Shown: positions 1 to 8,269 of the stretch, in pieces
How positions within the stretch are numbered: position 1 is the stretch's first letter
Layout: each line of letters begins with the position of its first letter
From: Tateyamaria sp. Alg231-49
GTDB taxonomy: Bacteria; Pseudomonadota; Alphaproteobacteria; Rhodobacterales; Rhodobacteraceae
Reading direction: 5' to 3'
Length of the DNA stretch: 64,000 nucleotides
Assembly: GCF_900143535.1 (NCBI RefSeq)
Contig: NZ_FRFA01000003.1
Location: 326,687 to 390,686 of the forward strand
Notes under the pieces: model-generated
Told to the model about the DNA's origin: nothing
Database searches by the model: none
Seen by the model: only the letters and a program-made list of their open reading frames with translations
Translations under genes and position numbers: made by a program

Positions 1-335
1 CTCAGGCCACCCGACTGCGCGCATCCGTAGAGAAAGGCCACCGCCGGGTGATTGATCTGAAACAGGGCGCGTTGCAGGCCAAGGCGATCCGCCGCGAGCA
101 GACAATGCAGGCGGGGCTGAACACCACGTTGAAAGGCGTATCTTCAGCCGACGAGGCGCAGGATTTGATCAACAAAGTCGTCGGCAAAGATGACCCGTTG
201 GAGCAGGCCGAGATACTGGCCGATATCAATGCAGGGCTTGATCACTCCAACCTCGAAGACCGGATGGCCGACGCAGGTTTCGGGGAGTCCACCAAGGTTA
301 CAGCGCGCGACGTGCTGGACCGACTGAAAGACTAA
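1..335 (+). CDS. pspA: PspA/IM30 family protein (C-terminal part, 5' end outside window)
   Basis: The reading frame is open from the window edge (first full codon at base 3) and ends with TAA at 333-335, giving about 110 residues. The visible part has a helical, charged stretch (HRRVIDLKQGALQAKAIRRE) followed by the short acidic tail typical of alphaproteobacterial PspA, with DPLEQAEIL and RMADAGFG. Family members are long coiled-coil proteins that line the inner face of the cytoplasmic membrane and stabilise it under stress. The next gene, 37 bases on, is a small membrane protein often found beside pspA. The start and the promoter cannot be seen. The family call rests on the C-terminal third only. 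Confidence 0.8.
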   Translation, partial: QATRLRASVEKGHRRVIDLKQGALQAKAIRREQTMQAGLNTTLKGVSSADEAQDLINKVVGKDDPLEQAEILADINAGLDHSNLEDRMADAGFGESTKVTARDVLDRLKD

Positions 336-372
336 ACACTCCACGAGAATTATTTGAAGAAGGAAAAGACCC

Positions 373-660
373 ATGTTGAATGAGAAACCCGACAATACCG
401 TCATCATGATGTTCAATGCCGCTGGTGTGGCTGCCGCCTATGCACTTCTTGGCCTGTCGCTGTACCTCAGCACAGACGTGCCCCTGTCCACCAAAGGCTT
501 TTGGGGCATTGGTATCTTGTTGCTGACCCTCAGCCTCGTGAATTTCGTTAAGTATCGTTTTGACAACCAGCAGCGCGTTGACCGGATCAACCGGATTGAA
601 GAAGCCCGTAATGAAAAGTTGCTGGAGGATTATGTGAGCGACACCAAAGACGCCGCCTGA
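373..660 (+). CDS. YiaA/YiaB-like small inner membrane protein
   Basis: A 95-residue protein with two membrane segments (about residues 11-31 and 42-59, the second being the GFWGIGILLLTLSLVNFVKY region) and a charged cytoplasmic tail rich in Arg, Asp and Glu. Two short helices joined by a tight turn, followed by a basic tail, fit the YiaA/YiaB two-helix domain, whose function is unknown. AAGAAGGAAAAGACCC upstream of the ATG supplies a ribosome site. It lies just downstream of pspA on the same strand and is closed by a strong terminator, so the two probably form the end of one stress operon. The family name is an inference from shape and context. Confidence 0.6.
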   Translation: MLNEKPDNTVIMMFNAAGVAAAYALLGLSLYLSTDVPLSTKGFWGIGILLLTLSLVNFVKYRFDNQQRVDRINRIEEARNEKLLEDYVSDTKDAA

Positions 661-679
661 TCAATCTACTCCCCACATT

Positions 680-715
680 AACGGGCCGCTTTGTTTCCAG
701 AGCGGCCCGTTTTTT
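680..715 (+). terminator. Rho-independent terminator of the pspA operon
   Basis: A perfect 11-bp stem (AACGGGCCGCT at 680-690 pairing with AGCGGCCCGTT at 701-711) is closed by a 10-base loop, and a run of T occupies 710-715. The T run lies on the plus-strand side only, so it ends the rightward transcript just before the convergent creatinase gene. Confidence 0.9.
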
Positions 716-717
716 CG

Positions 718-1926
718 TTAGCCAACCACGTTGTGTTCGGGTCCGTAAGGAAAGCCGGTGATGTTCTCGGCACCGTCTTCGGTGATCACCAGAATGTCGT
801 GTTCACGGTATCCGCCTGCACCCGGTTGACCTTCTGGAATGGTCAGCATCGGTTCCATCGAGATGACCATGCCGGGTTCAAGCACCGTGTCGATGTCCTC
901 GCGCAGTTCCAGCCCCGCCTCGCGCCCATAGTAGTGGGACAACACGCCAAAGGAATGCCCATAACCAAAACTGCGGTATTGCAGCAGATCGTGCTCAGCA
1001 AAGAACGCGTTGACGGCATGTGTCACCTCGGCACAGCTGGCACCCGGCTTTAGCAGCGACATCCCCAGTTCGTGTGCGCCCACATTGGCCTCCCACAACT
1101 TTAGGCTCGCGTCGTCCACTGTTTCGACGAACAGCGTGCGTTCAAGGGCCGTGTAATAGCCCGAGATCATGGGAAAGGTGTTCAGTGACAGAATATCGCC
1201 CCGCTGCAATGCCCGCGCGGTGACTGGATTGTGGGCGCCGTCAGTGTTCAGGCCCGACTGGAACCAAACCCACGTGTCACGGTATTCCGCATCGGGAAAG
1301 CGCTTGGCAATCTCCAACTCCATCGCGTCCCGTCCAGCCATCGCCACGTCGATCTCGCGCACCCCTGCTTTGATCGCGTCCCGAATGGCGTAACCGCCCA
1401 CATCCGCCACTTGGGCCCCATGGCGGATCAGCGCGATCTCGGCCTCGGATTTATGCATACGCTGGCGCATTGTGGTGTCAGATAGATCCACGGTGGCGAC
1501 GGGTTTGAGGAAATCCTCCATCTTGCCCTGTTGCAGCAGGGTCAGGTGATCGGACTCAACTCCGATCACGCCGCCTTCGCCTGTCACTTCGCGCACCGCG
1601 CGCCAGAAATTGTCGCGTTGCCAGTCGGTGTAGGTGATGTTGTCTCCATGACAGCGCCGCCATGGCTGGCCTGCATCGATCCCAGCACTGATGGTCACAC
1701 AAGCGTCTTCAGTGACGACACACGCATAAGGGCGGCCAAATGCGCAGTAAAGAAACCCCGAATAATAGGCGATGTTGTGCATCGAGGTGAAGACGGCTGC
1801 GGTCGCGCCTTGCGCCTCCATCCGGTCGCGCAATTCGGCGATGCGGGCATCATATTCTGCCCCCTCAAACGGCAGAGGAGCCTGTTCCCCGTTGTGCAGT
1901 CGGTAGAAATTTGGACGAGTGGTCAT
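718..1926 (-). CDS. creA: Creatinase (creatine amidinohydrolase, M24 fold)
   Basis: This 402-residue protein matches creatinase closely over its whole length: TSMHNIAYYSGFLY and GRPYA near residues 47-67, TDWQRDN near 100, WFQSGLNTDGAHNP at 221-234, and FGYGHSFG, SHYYGREAGLELRED and PGAGGYREHDI in the C-terminal pita-bread domain. Creatinases use the M24 fold without metal; the catalytic histidine of the Pseudomonas enzyme (His232) falls on His232 here. The reaction is creatine plus water to sarcosine plus urea in the cytoplasm. GGAGGG lies upstream of the ATG. No creatininase or sarcosine oxidase gene lies nearby, so imported creatine is the likely substrate. An alpha/beta hydrolase lies 100 bases upstream on the same strand. 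Confidence 0.92.
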   Translation of the reverse strand: MTTRPNFYRLHNGEQAPLPFEGAEYDARIAELRDRMEAQGATAAVFTSMHNIAYYSGFLYCAFGRPYACVVTEDACVTISAGIDAGQPWRRCHGDNITYTDWQRDNFWRAVREVTGEGGVIGVESDHLTLLQQGKMEDFLKPVATVDLSDTTMRQRMHKSEAEIALIRHGAQVADVGGYAIRDAIKAGVREIDVAMAGRDAMELEIAKRFPDAEYRDTWVWFQSGLNTDGAHNPVTARALQRGDILSLNTFPMISGYYTALERTLFVETVDDASLKLWEANVGAHELGMSLLKPGASCAEVTHAVNAFFAEHDLLQYRSFGYGHSFGVLSHYYGREAGLELREDIDTVLEPGMVISMEPMLTIPEGQPGAGGYREHDILVITEDGAENITGFPYGPEHNVVG

Positions 1927-2026
1927 CCCTGACCCTCCTTTTTATCAGAAGGTCCCGGCGTTCAGGACGAAACGGCATGATGGTGCAAGCGACGCCATCG
2001 CTTGCGGCCATGTTTTCTGTCGCGGA

Positions 2027-2818
2027 TCAGGGCGCCGTCGTCAAGCGCGAGATCAGGTCAGAGGCGGGATCAGAGAGCGGCTCGATCACATTGAAGTGGT
2101 GTTCGCCCGCAATGACAGCATGTGCGCAGCCCCACGCCTGCGCCAGCCCACGCGCCTGTTCGAGGAATGAGGGACGTTCGTCGCCGCCAACCCAGACCGT
2201 CACAGGCACGTCTGGCGCGGGTTGGCGCACCGGGCTTTCGGCACGGGCCATATCGGTATCCATCCCGAAATCATCATTCATGCTGGTGCGCAACAAAGGT
2301 TCCAGATCGGCGACCGGGGATATGGGCACCGCATGGATCAACCGACCCCGCACATTTGCGGGCAGCATCCCCGGCGCCAGCATACGTGCCGCAAGGTGCC
2401 CTCCGGCCGAGTGACCCGCAAGGCTGAGAGGACCCGTTGCAGCATCCGCAATCGCCGTCACCGCCTGTGCAACCTGTTGTGTTATTCCAGCGATCCGAAC
2501 TGCCGGGCACAAATCGTAAGATGGCATGGCAACTGCCCACCCCCGCGCAAGTGCGCCCGAAGCCAGATGAGACCAATACGAGGGATCATATTTGAGCCAG
2601 TATCCGCCATGCACAAAGATGAACGTGCCTTTTGCCTCGCCCTCGGGCGAAAAATGGTCAAACACCATGCGCTCGGACGGGCCATAAGACACCCCCAATC
2701 GCGCGCGCGCCCCAAGGGAGGCGCGAAAAGCCGCCGCCTGTTCGACCCATTGCGGGGCAAAGTGTTCAGACCCCGGAACATAGGCCCCGATTGCGTATGC
2801 GTCGTCGAGTTCGGCCAT
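2027..2818 (-). CDS. Alpha/beta hydrolase, kynurenine formamidase-like
   Basis: A 263-residue single-domain hydrolase. The oxyanion motif HGGYW is at about residues 70-74 and the nucleophile elbow GHSAGGH at about 136-142, with Ser as nucleophile. A late GEHHFN supplies the catalytic His, and WVGGDE precedes the probable acid residue. HGGYW together with GHSAGG is typical of the arylformamidase/carboxylesterase branch. I chose the ATG at 2818 because AGGAGG sits four to five bases upstream; an ATG 15 bases earlier has no such site. It is probably co-transcribed with creatinase. The real substrate cannot be told from sequence; an amide or ester of a small aromatic is possible. Confidence 0.75.
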   Translation of the reverse strand: MAELDDAYAIGAYVPGSEHFAPQWVEQAAAFRASLGARARLGVSYGPSERMVFDHFSPEGEAKGTFIFVHGGYWLKYDPSYWSHLASGALARGWAVAMPSYDLCPAVRIAGITQQVAQAVTAIADAATGPLSLAGHSAGGHLAARMLAPGMLPANVRGRLIHAVPISPVADLEPLLRTSMNDDFGMDTDMARAESPVRQPAPDVPVTVWVGGDERPSFLEQARGLAQAWGCAHAVIAGEHHFNVIEPLSDPASDLISRLTTAP

Positions 2819-2894
2819 GTGCCCTCCTGCCATTGGAACTTTACAATCTTAGGCTGGCTTGAAAGACAAGCGCCAGACCCGAAAGGAGATACCC

Positions 2895-4370
2895 ATGCTG
2901 GATCAGAACACAGACCTGAAATCGATGCTCAAGGACCCGACATTGCTGGAAGCCCGCGCCTATGTGAATGGTGCATGGGTGGACGGTGACAAGGGCACGT
3001 TCGACGTCACCAACCCGGCGCGCGGCGACGTGGTGGCGCAGGTTGCTGACCTGAGCCGCGAACAGGTCGCCGATGCCATCGGTGCCGCTGAAGTCGCCCA
3101 AAAGGAATGGGCCAAGTGGACCGGCAAAGAGCGCACAGCCGTGATGCGCAAGTGGTTCGACCTGATGATGGCCAATCAGGATGATCTGGGCATCATCCTG
3201 ACCGTTGAACAGGGCAAGCCACTGGCCGAGGCCAAAGGCGAAATCGCCTACGGTGCGTCCTTTGTCGAGTTCTTTGGCGAAGAGGCCAAGCGGATCTACG
3301 GCGAAACGATACCCGGTCATCAGCGTGACAAGCGGATTACCGTTTTGAAGCAACCCATCGGCGTTGCCGCGTCGATCACGCCCTGGAATTTCCCGAACGC
3401 GATGATCACGCGCAAGGCTGCACCAGCGCTGGCTGCTGGCTGTGCCTTTATTGCGCGGCCCGCCGAACTGACGCCTCTGTCTGCCATCGCGATGGGCGTG
3501 CTGGCCGAACGGGCAGGCATCCCCGCGGGCGTGTTTCAGGTTGTCACCACGTCAGACGCCTCGAGCACGGGCAAAGAATTCTGCGAAAACCCGATTGTGC
3601 GGAAACTGACCTTTACCGGATCAACTGCGGTGGGGCGTATTTTGCTGGGCCAAGCCGCCGATCAGGTGATGAAATGCAGCATGGAGCTGGGTGGGAACGC
3701 CCCCTTCATCGTGTTTGACGACGCTGATCTGGATGCAGCCGTCGAAGGCGCCATCATGTGCAAGTTCCGCAATAATGGCCAAACCTGCGTCTGCGCGAAC
3801 CGAATTTACGTGCAGGCGGGCGTCTATGACGCCTTTGCCGAAAAGCTGAAAAGCCGGGTCAGCCAGATGAAGGTTGGTGACGGTCTGGAAGCAGGTGTGG
3901 ACCTTGGGCCGCTGATCAATACGGCAGCGTCTGCGAAAGTCGCAAGCCACATCAAGGATGCCACGGAAAAGGGTGGACAGATCATTTTGGGCGACGCATC
4001 GGGCGATCTGGACGGCAACTTCTTTACGCCCACCATCATCACTGGTGTCACGCAGGATATGGCCGTCGCAACCGAAGAAACCTTTGGGCCGCTTGCCCCT
4101 CTCTTCAAGTTCGAGGACGAAGACGAGGTGATCGCCATGGCGAATGATACGATCTTTGGCTTGGCGTCATATTTCTATGCCAAGGATCTGTCGCGCGTTT
4201 ACAAGGTCGCCGAAGCGCTGGAATACGGGATCGTAGGGGTGAACACAGGCATCATCTCGACCGAGGTCGCGCCGTTCGGCGGTGTAAAGCAATCCGGTCT
4301 GGGCCGCGAAGGATCCCATCACGGGATCGAGGATTACCTCGAAATGAAATACATCTGCATGAGCGTCTAA
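2895..4370 (+). CDS. gabD: NAD(P)-dependent succinate-semialdehyde dehydrogenase
   Basis: A 491-residue aldehyde dehydrogenase of the GabD type. The catalytic Glu264 lies in MELGGNAPFIVFDDAD and the catalytic Cys298 in NNGQTCVCANR, the two-cysteine arrangement of GabD. TPWNFPNAMITRK and the C-terminal GLGREGSHHGIEDYLE also fit. It oxidises succinate semialdehyde to succinate, the last step of the GABA shunt. The start at 2895 is set by AAAGGAGA eight bases upstream. The residue that is normally Lys in the cofactor-binding KPA motif is Arg188 here (ARPAELTPLSA). No GABA transaminase gene lies beside it, so its supply pathway is not shown by context. It diverges from the hydrolase/creatinase pair. 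Confidence 0.88.
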   Translation: MLDQNTDLKSMLKDPTLLEARAYVNGAWVDGDKGTFDVTNPARGDVVAQVADLSREQVADAIGAAEVAQKEWAKWTGKERTAVMRKWFDLMMANQDDLGIILTVEQGKPLAEAKGEIAYGASFVEFFGEEAKRIYGETIPGHQRDKRITVLKQPIGVAASITPWNFPNAMITRKAAPALAAGCAFIARPAELTPLSAIAMGVLAERAGIPAGVFQVVTTSDASSTGKEFCENPIVRKLTFTGSTAVGRILLGQAADQVMKCSMELGGNAPFIVFDDADLDAAVEGAIMCKFRNNGQTCVCANRIYVQAGVYDAFAEKLKSRVSQMKVGDGLEAGVDLGPLINTAASAKVASHIKDATEKGGQIILGDASGDLDGNFFTPTIITGVTQDMAVATEETFGPLAPLFKFEDEDEVIAMANDTIFGLASYFYAKDLSRVYKVAEALEYGIVGVNTGIISTEVAPFGGVKQSGLGREGSHHGIEDYLEMKYICMSV

Positions 4371-4374
4371 TGCT

Positions 4375-4407
4375 TGGCCCCACCTGACAAAGGTGCAGGC
4401 GGGGCCA
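4375..4407. terminator. Hairpin between convergent gabD and the broken hydrolase
   Basis: TGGCCCC (4375-4381) pairs with GGGGCCA (4401-4407), and ACCT (4382-4385) pairs with AGGT (4391-4394) with a bulge between. It lies between the two convergent stop codons and could serve both strands. There is no clean T run on either side, so its use as a terminator is only likely. Confidence 0.45.
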
Positions 4408-4412
4408 TCGCC

Positions 4413-5465
4413 CTACTCTTTTACAAGCCGCAGTTTGGCCAAGTCGGTCCCGACAACAATATTGCCCTCAAAACCACCGTCGCGCACGGCGCTTTCATAG
4501 TCCGCTTGGGTCAAACCGCCCTCGGGCAGTGGGTATGGTCCCTGACGCGGCGCGCCCATCGGTGGGATCAGGTGGGTCAACATCAGGTTCGGCACCCCGG
4601 CCCGTTTCGACAGACTGCCCAAATCCGTTGCAGTGGACTAACGGAAATAGATCGGTGGGGGAAAACCGGTTGTCCCATCTGGCCCCATGACGGGGTGAAT
4701 GACCGAATGCACCACAATGTCAGCCCCTTTGGCCAGCAATTCGACCTGAGCAGACGTGGACGTATCGCGTGGTGGTGCCGGGCTGTCATTGCCAGCATCA
4801 CCGCCGATCACGACGCTGCCGGCCGGCGTGTCCACCCGGTAAGACGCGTGGCCCGCCACGTGACGGCTTGAAATGGCGGATACGCTCACTTCACCGCGTT
4901 CCCATACTTTTTGGGGTGTTTGAGAGGCCGGGAACGTCATGACATTCAACAGATCAGACGGCCCACCGGGCAATCGTTTTGGATTCTCGGCCAACCGCTG
5001 CGCCATCTCTCCCGACTGGATCAGCGGGGCACCAAGAGCCTTGGCAAAATTCTCGCAACTCATGATCCGATTGCCCGCCGCCTCGGCGTCGGCATGGCAG
5101 ACCATGTCGACCTTGGGGCCCCCAGAATTGAAATGCCATCGCAACTGCATCATGTCCGGCAGCCCTTCGGAATGGTCAGAGTGCACATGGGTCAGGAAAA
5201 CGGCTGTGAGACGGCCGACAGGCACACCGATTTTCGACAGCTGTTGCGTGGTTCCGCGCCCCGTATCGAACTGCAAAAGAACGTCTCTGCACCCGGTTTC
5301 TTCGTCGCCATAAGTGACCAAAGTTCCGGATCCGGCCTGTCCCTGAAAGACTGGTGGACCACCTTGGGTGCCCGTCAAAGTAACCTCAATACACGGAGCT
5401 GCGATTGCTCCTGTGCCCGAGGCGGCGACAGCCCAAAAGGCCACCGCAGCTAAGCGGTTGAACAT
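4413..5465 (-). pseudogene. Exported metallo-beta-lactamase-fold hydrolase, broken by an in-frame TAG
   Basis: The frame starts at the ATG at 5465 (GGGAGGATT upstream), encodes a signal peptide (MFNRLAAVAFWAVAASG and a following AIAA cleavage region) and the metal motif THVHSDHSEG. After GFPPPIYFR it meets TAG at 4638-4640. The same frame then continues without a break as STATDLG, through LMLTHLIPP, to a stop at 4413. Homologs of the AtsA/RNase Z-like group run straight through this region, and a CAG glutamine codon is expected where TAG stands. The lost 3' part carries the last metal-ligand His (LTHLIPP), so the short 275-residue product should be inactive. A sequencing error or amber readthrough would also explain it. 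Confidence 0.8.
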
Positions 5466-5534
5466 AACGAATCCTCCCAATTTCATCGATATTTTATGAT
5501 TTTTCCAGTTTTACCGATTTTTTGGGAAGTTGGC

Positions 5535-5568
5535 AAAAGAAAACGCGGCAGGTCGGGGACCTGCCGCG
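5535..5568 (-). terminator. Rho-independent terminator of msrB-msrA
   Basis: CGCGGCAGGTC (5544-5554) and GACCTGCCGCG (5558-5568) form a perfect 11-bp stem with a 3-base loop. Read leftwards, the stem is followed by TTTTCTTTT (complement of 5535-5543), so it ends the msrA transcript 22 bases after the msrA stop codon. Confidence 0.9.
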
Positions 5569-5590
5569 CTGAAGTCACGTCAAGACTGAT

Positions 5591-6097
5591 CTATTCAGCC
5601 GCGCGCCGCGGCAATACCCAACCAGGCCGCACAAAGTGACAGGTATACCCGTTCGGAATACGCTCGAGGTAGTCCTGATGCTCAGGCTCGGCCTCCCAGA
5701 AATCGCCCACGGGCTCGACCTCGGTCACCGCCTTTCCCGGCCACAAACCAGATGCGTTCACATCGGCAATGGTATCTTCGGCAATCTGTTTCTGGCCCTC
5801 ATCCACGTAGTAGATGGCAGAGCGATAGCTGAGGCCGCGGTCATTGCCCTGTTGGTTGATCGTGGTCGGGTCGTGGATCTGGAAAAAGAATTCCAGAAGC
5901 TCGCGGTAGGACGTCACAGACGGATCAAAGATAATCTCGATCCCTTCGGCATGGGTGCCGTGGTTGCGATAGGTCGCGTTCGGGACGTCGCCGCCGGTGT
6001 ATCCTACCCGCGTCGCCTTGATCCCCGGTTTCTTGCGGATCAGGTCCTGCATTCCCCAGAAACATCCGCCTGCCAGAACTGCGCGTTGATCGGTCAT
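5591..6097 (-). CDS. msrA: Peptide-methionine (S)-S-oxide reductase MsrA
   Basis: A 168-residue cytoplasmic enzyme with the GGCFWG active site, the nucleophile being Cys12, and the family blocks [28 protein letters not shown] and SYRSAIYY. It reduces the S-epimer of methionine sulfoxide, free or in proteins, using thioredoxin. Its ATG overlaps the msrB stop by four bases (ATGA), so the two are translated together and cover both sulfoxide epimers. A strong terminator follows. The oppositely oriented peroxidase gene at 6668 makes this a small oxidative-damage locus. Confidence 0.95.
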   Translation of the reverse strand: MTDQRAVLAGGCFWGMQDLIRKKPGIKATRVGYTGGDVPNATYRNHGTHAEGIEIIFDPSVTSYRELLEFFFQIHDPTTINQQGNDRGLSYRSAIYYVDEGQKQIAEDTIADVNASGLWPGKAVTEVEPVGDFWEAEPEHQDYLERIPNGYTCHFVRPGWVLPRRAAE

Positions 6098-6543
6098 GCT
6101 ACATCCTCCACTTGATCCAGATATTTGCCATAGCCTTCACTTTCCATATCGTCGCGGTGGACAAAACGAAGCGAGGCCGAGTTGATGCAATACCGCAGGC
6201 CGCCGCGATCCTTTGGTCCATCCGGGAACACGTGGCCCAAATGGCTGTCGCCGTGTTTGGAGCGGACCTCGGTGCGGATCATGCCGTGCGAAACATCGCG
6301 GAATTCGTCAACGTAAACGTCCTCGATCGGTTTAGTGAAAGAGGGCCAGCCACAGCCGGATTCAAACTTGTCCGAAGACGCAAACAACGGCTCGCCCGAG
6401 ACGATGTCGACATAGATGCCCGGCTCTTTGTTGTTGAGCAGTTTGCCGGTGCCGGCGCGTTCTGTCCCGCTTTCTTGCGTGACATAGAATTCTTCAGGCG
6501 ACAGGGTCGCGATGACGTCGGGGTTCTTGGTGTATTCAGACAT
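6094..6543 (-). CDS. msrB: Peptide-methionine (R)-S-oxide reductase MsrB
   Basis: A 149-residue MsrB domain. The catalytic cysteine is Cys119 in [12 protein letters not shown] and a likely resolving cysteine is Cys64 in [22 protein letters not shown] and GGLRYC are signature blocks. It reduces the R-epimer of protein methionine sulfoxide. The ATG at 6543 has AAAGGA six bases upstream; a longer frame to 6600 has no such site. The two CxxC pairs that bind structural zinc in many MsrB proteins are absent ([11 protein letters not shown] where CxxC would be), so this is the zinc-free form. It is the first gene of msrB-msrA. Confidence 0.93.
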   Translation of the reverse strand: MSEYTKNPDVIATLSPEEFYVTQESGTERAGTGKLLNNKEPGIYVDIVSGEPLFASSDKFESGCGWPSFTKPIEDVYVDEFRDVSHGMIRTEVRSKHGDSHLGHVFPDGPKDRGGLRYCINSASLRFVHRDDMESEGYGKYLDQVEDVA

Positions 6544-6667
6544 GATGTCCTTTCCCGTAGGTTTGACGAGGCTTGGTTCATATTTGGAGCAATTCGCCAC
6601 GATTGAAAGAGGGTGACGCCAACCGATTTTGCCCTAAGTCCAGTGTACCCGAGAATGAGAGACCAAG

Positions 6668-7195
6668 ATGCAACGTACAATTGTCGTCCTGCTTGCCATG
6701 TTTTTGAGCGGTTTTGCGTCCGCCGACCTGCCCGATGTCTCGTTTGCATCAATTGACGGGGGGCAACTGCATATGTCCGATTGGGATGGGCGTCCGGTCA
6801 TGGTCGTTAACACCGCGTCGCAATGCGCCTTCACCGGTCAGTACGAGGAATTGCAAGCACTCTACGACACATATCGCGATGAGGGGCTCGTTGTGTTGGC
6901 CGTCCCTTCGGACGACTTTCAACAGGAGTTGGACTCCGCCGCAGAAGTAAAAGAGTTTTGTGAGATGGCCTTTGGCCTGGACCTGCCGATGACTGACATC
7001 ACAAGTGTAAAGGGTGCGCAAGCCCACCCGCTGTACCTTGCGGTCAAATCAGAGACGGGTTTTGTCCCGCGCTGGAATTTCAACAAGGTACTGTTTGGCG
7101 CAGACGGCGATGTCGTTGCGACATGGGGTGCCCGCGCCTCACCCATGTCAGCATCAGTGAGGCGCGCAGTCACACAAGCGATAGGACAGCAGTAG
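6668..7195 (+). CDS. Exported glutathione peroxidase-like protein
   Basis: A 175-residue thioredoxin-fold peroxidase with an N-terminal signal peptide (about 19 residues, ending ASA). The redox site is NTASQCAFTGQY with Cys53 in place of selenocysteine, and the second block RWNFNKVLF carries the conserved Trp and Asn. Such proteins reduce hydrogen peroxide or lipid peroxides, mostly with thioredoxin as donor in bacteria. The signal peptide puts it in the periplasm or on the membrane, unlike the usual cytoplasmic BtuE type. It diverges from msrB-msrA with about 124 bases between the starts. Function is well supported; the reductant outside the cytoplasm is unknown. Confidence 0.85.
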   Translation: MQRTIVVLLAMFLSGFASADLPDVSFASIDGGQLHMSDWDGRPVMVVNTASQCAFTGQYEELQALYDTYRDEGLVVLAVPSDDFQQELDSAAEVKEFCEMAFGLDLPMTDITSVKGAQAHPLYLAVKSETGFVPRWNFNKVLFGADGDVVATWGARASPMSASVRRAVTQAIGQQ

Positions 7196-7247
7196 GAACC
7201 CGGGGCTTTACCCTTTTCATTGGGACGTGCCTGGGTGACGCCGCCGA

Positions 7248-7481
7248 TCAGTTCGTTGTGGTGGTGGTCGCGCCAGTAACAATCATGGAAGCCGCAGCAC
7301 TGGCCGCAGATGTGGCGACCGTAGACGTGGTGGTCAGTGCGCCAGCGGTTTGCCCCTGAACAGTTTCAGCGCCGGTGCTGCCGGAAATCAGAATATTTAG
7401 CGGGATGTTTTGCGCGAACCCGGCGGTCGATACCAGTGTCGTTACGGCGGCGATTAATGCAGTGTTCAGGGTCTTTTTCAT
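7248..7481 (-). CDS. YjbE-like small secreted Ala/Thr/Ser-rich protein
   Basis: A 77-residue product with a clear signal peptide (MKKTLNTALIAAVTTLVSTAGFAQ) and a mature part made almost only of Ala, Thr, Ser, Val and Gly, ending in ATTTTTN. AGAGGAGCC lies upstream of the ATG. Escherichia coli YjbE has the same size, the same composition and a run of Thr at its end, and it is the first gene of yjbEFGH. Here the gene lies after yjbH and yjbF on the same strand, which supports the match. YjbE's biochemical role is unknown; it takes part in producing an extracellular polysaccharide. Similarity is of composition and context, as such low-complexity proteins cannot be aligned with certainty. Confidence 0.6.
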   Translation of the reverse strand: MKKTLNTALIAAVTTLVSTAGFAQNIPLNILISGSTGAETVQGQTAGALTTTSTVATSAASAAASMIVTGATTTTTN

Positions 7482-7597
7482 GCCTGTGGCTCCTCTAAAT
7501 TACAGAGGAAAAGTTATGTCACATTTGACAAGAACTCAATCTGAAGCCCCAAAAGTCTGAACAACTGGTTAACGCGCGACGGCATGTCTGAACGCAG

Positions 7598-8269
7598 TTA
7601 TTCGTTCAAAAGCCGTGTTCTTATGTACCCAAGATCTGGTCCGGCCCATTGCCGCGATTGCCATACCGTCGATCCACCCGCATCAACCCAGAAATCATAC
7701 ACTTTGGTCTCAGCCCCCCATCGGCACGTCACCCGCACCTGACGGGTTTCAATCTGCCTGCCGGCTATGTCGATGACATCGCCTTCGATCAATTTAGATT
7801 GGCACGACAGATCAACGGCCTTGGTTCTGTTTTCAGAGGTGACCGTGTACAACACATGATGCCCAGAAACTGGCGCGCGGGCAGACAACGCCGCAATCAT
7901 TGTTTGCGCCAAGCTCGAGTCGACATCGTTCCCCACCCCGCGGGTCGCAATCAGCACACCGCCGCGCAACACGATCTGCGCCCCGTCAGCAGATCGCCAT
8001 ATCCTTACGGCACCGCCCGCAGAATCCCTGCGATCTGAAAACGGGGACAAAACTGCGACTCGTCCAGATCGCTCAAGCGTCACTTCCAATGCTGGCGTCG
8101 TCAAAGCGGCAATCCATTGAGGTGTGAGCTTGGATACATCTTCTGGCGCTGGGGACGGTTTGCGCAACGGATTACCGAACATTTGGGCATATGGCACATC
8201 GCTTCCGCCTGAACACCCCAGCAGAATGGACGCCAAAACCAACAAGCACGCTTGATAGACAGAGGTCAT
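7598..8269 (-). CDS. yjbF: YjbF/GfcB-family lipoprotein of exopolysaccharide locus
   Basis: A 223-residue lipoprotein: the N-terminal hydrophobic stretch ends in the lipobox LLGCSG, so Cys is lipidated. The mature part has LTPQWIAALTTPALEVTLE, SADGAQIVLRGGVLIATRG and a C-terminal VYDFWVDAGGSTVWQSRQW, the pattern of the YjbF/GfcB outer-membrane lipoproteins. The ATG at 8269 overlaps the yjbH stop as ATGA, which favours it over a TTG 18 bases upstream. Work with YjbEFGH in enteric bacteria links it to secretion or assembly of a polysaccharide. No separate yjbG is seen here. Confidence 0.82.
   Translation of the reverse strand: MTSVYQACLLVLASILLGCSGGSDVPYAQMFGNPLRKPSPAPEDVSKLTPQWIAALTTPALEVTLERSGRVAVLSPFSDRRDSAGGAVRIWRSADGAQIVLRGGVLIATRGVGNDVDSSLAQTMIAALSARAPVSGHHVLYTVTSENRTKAVDLSCQSKLIEGDVIDIAGRQIETRQVRVTCRWGAETKVYDFWVDAGGSTVWQSRQWAGPDLGYIRTRLLNE

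Noticed and set aside
4413..4622. A separate 69-residue gene beginning MGSLSKRAG
   Set aside because: It is in the same frame as the upstream hydrolase, continues its conserved sequence after TAG, and has no ribosome site.
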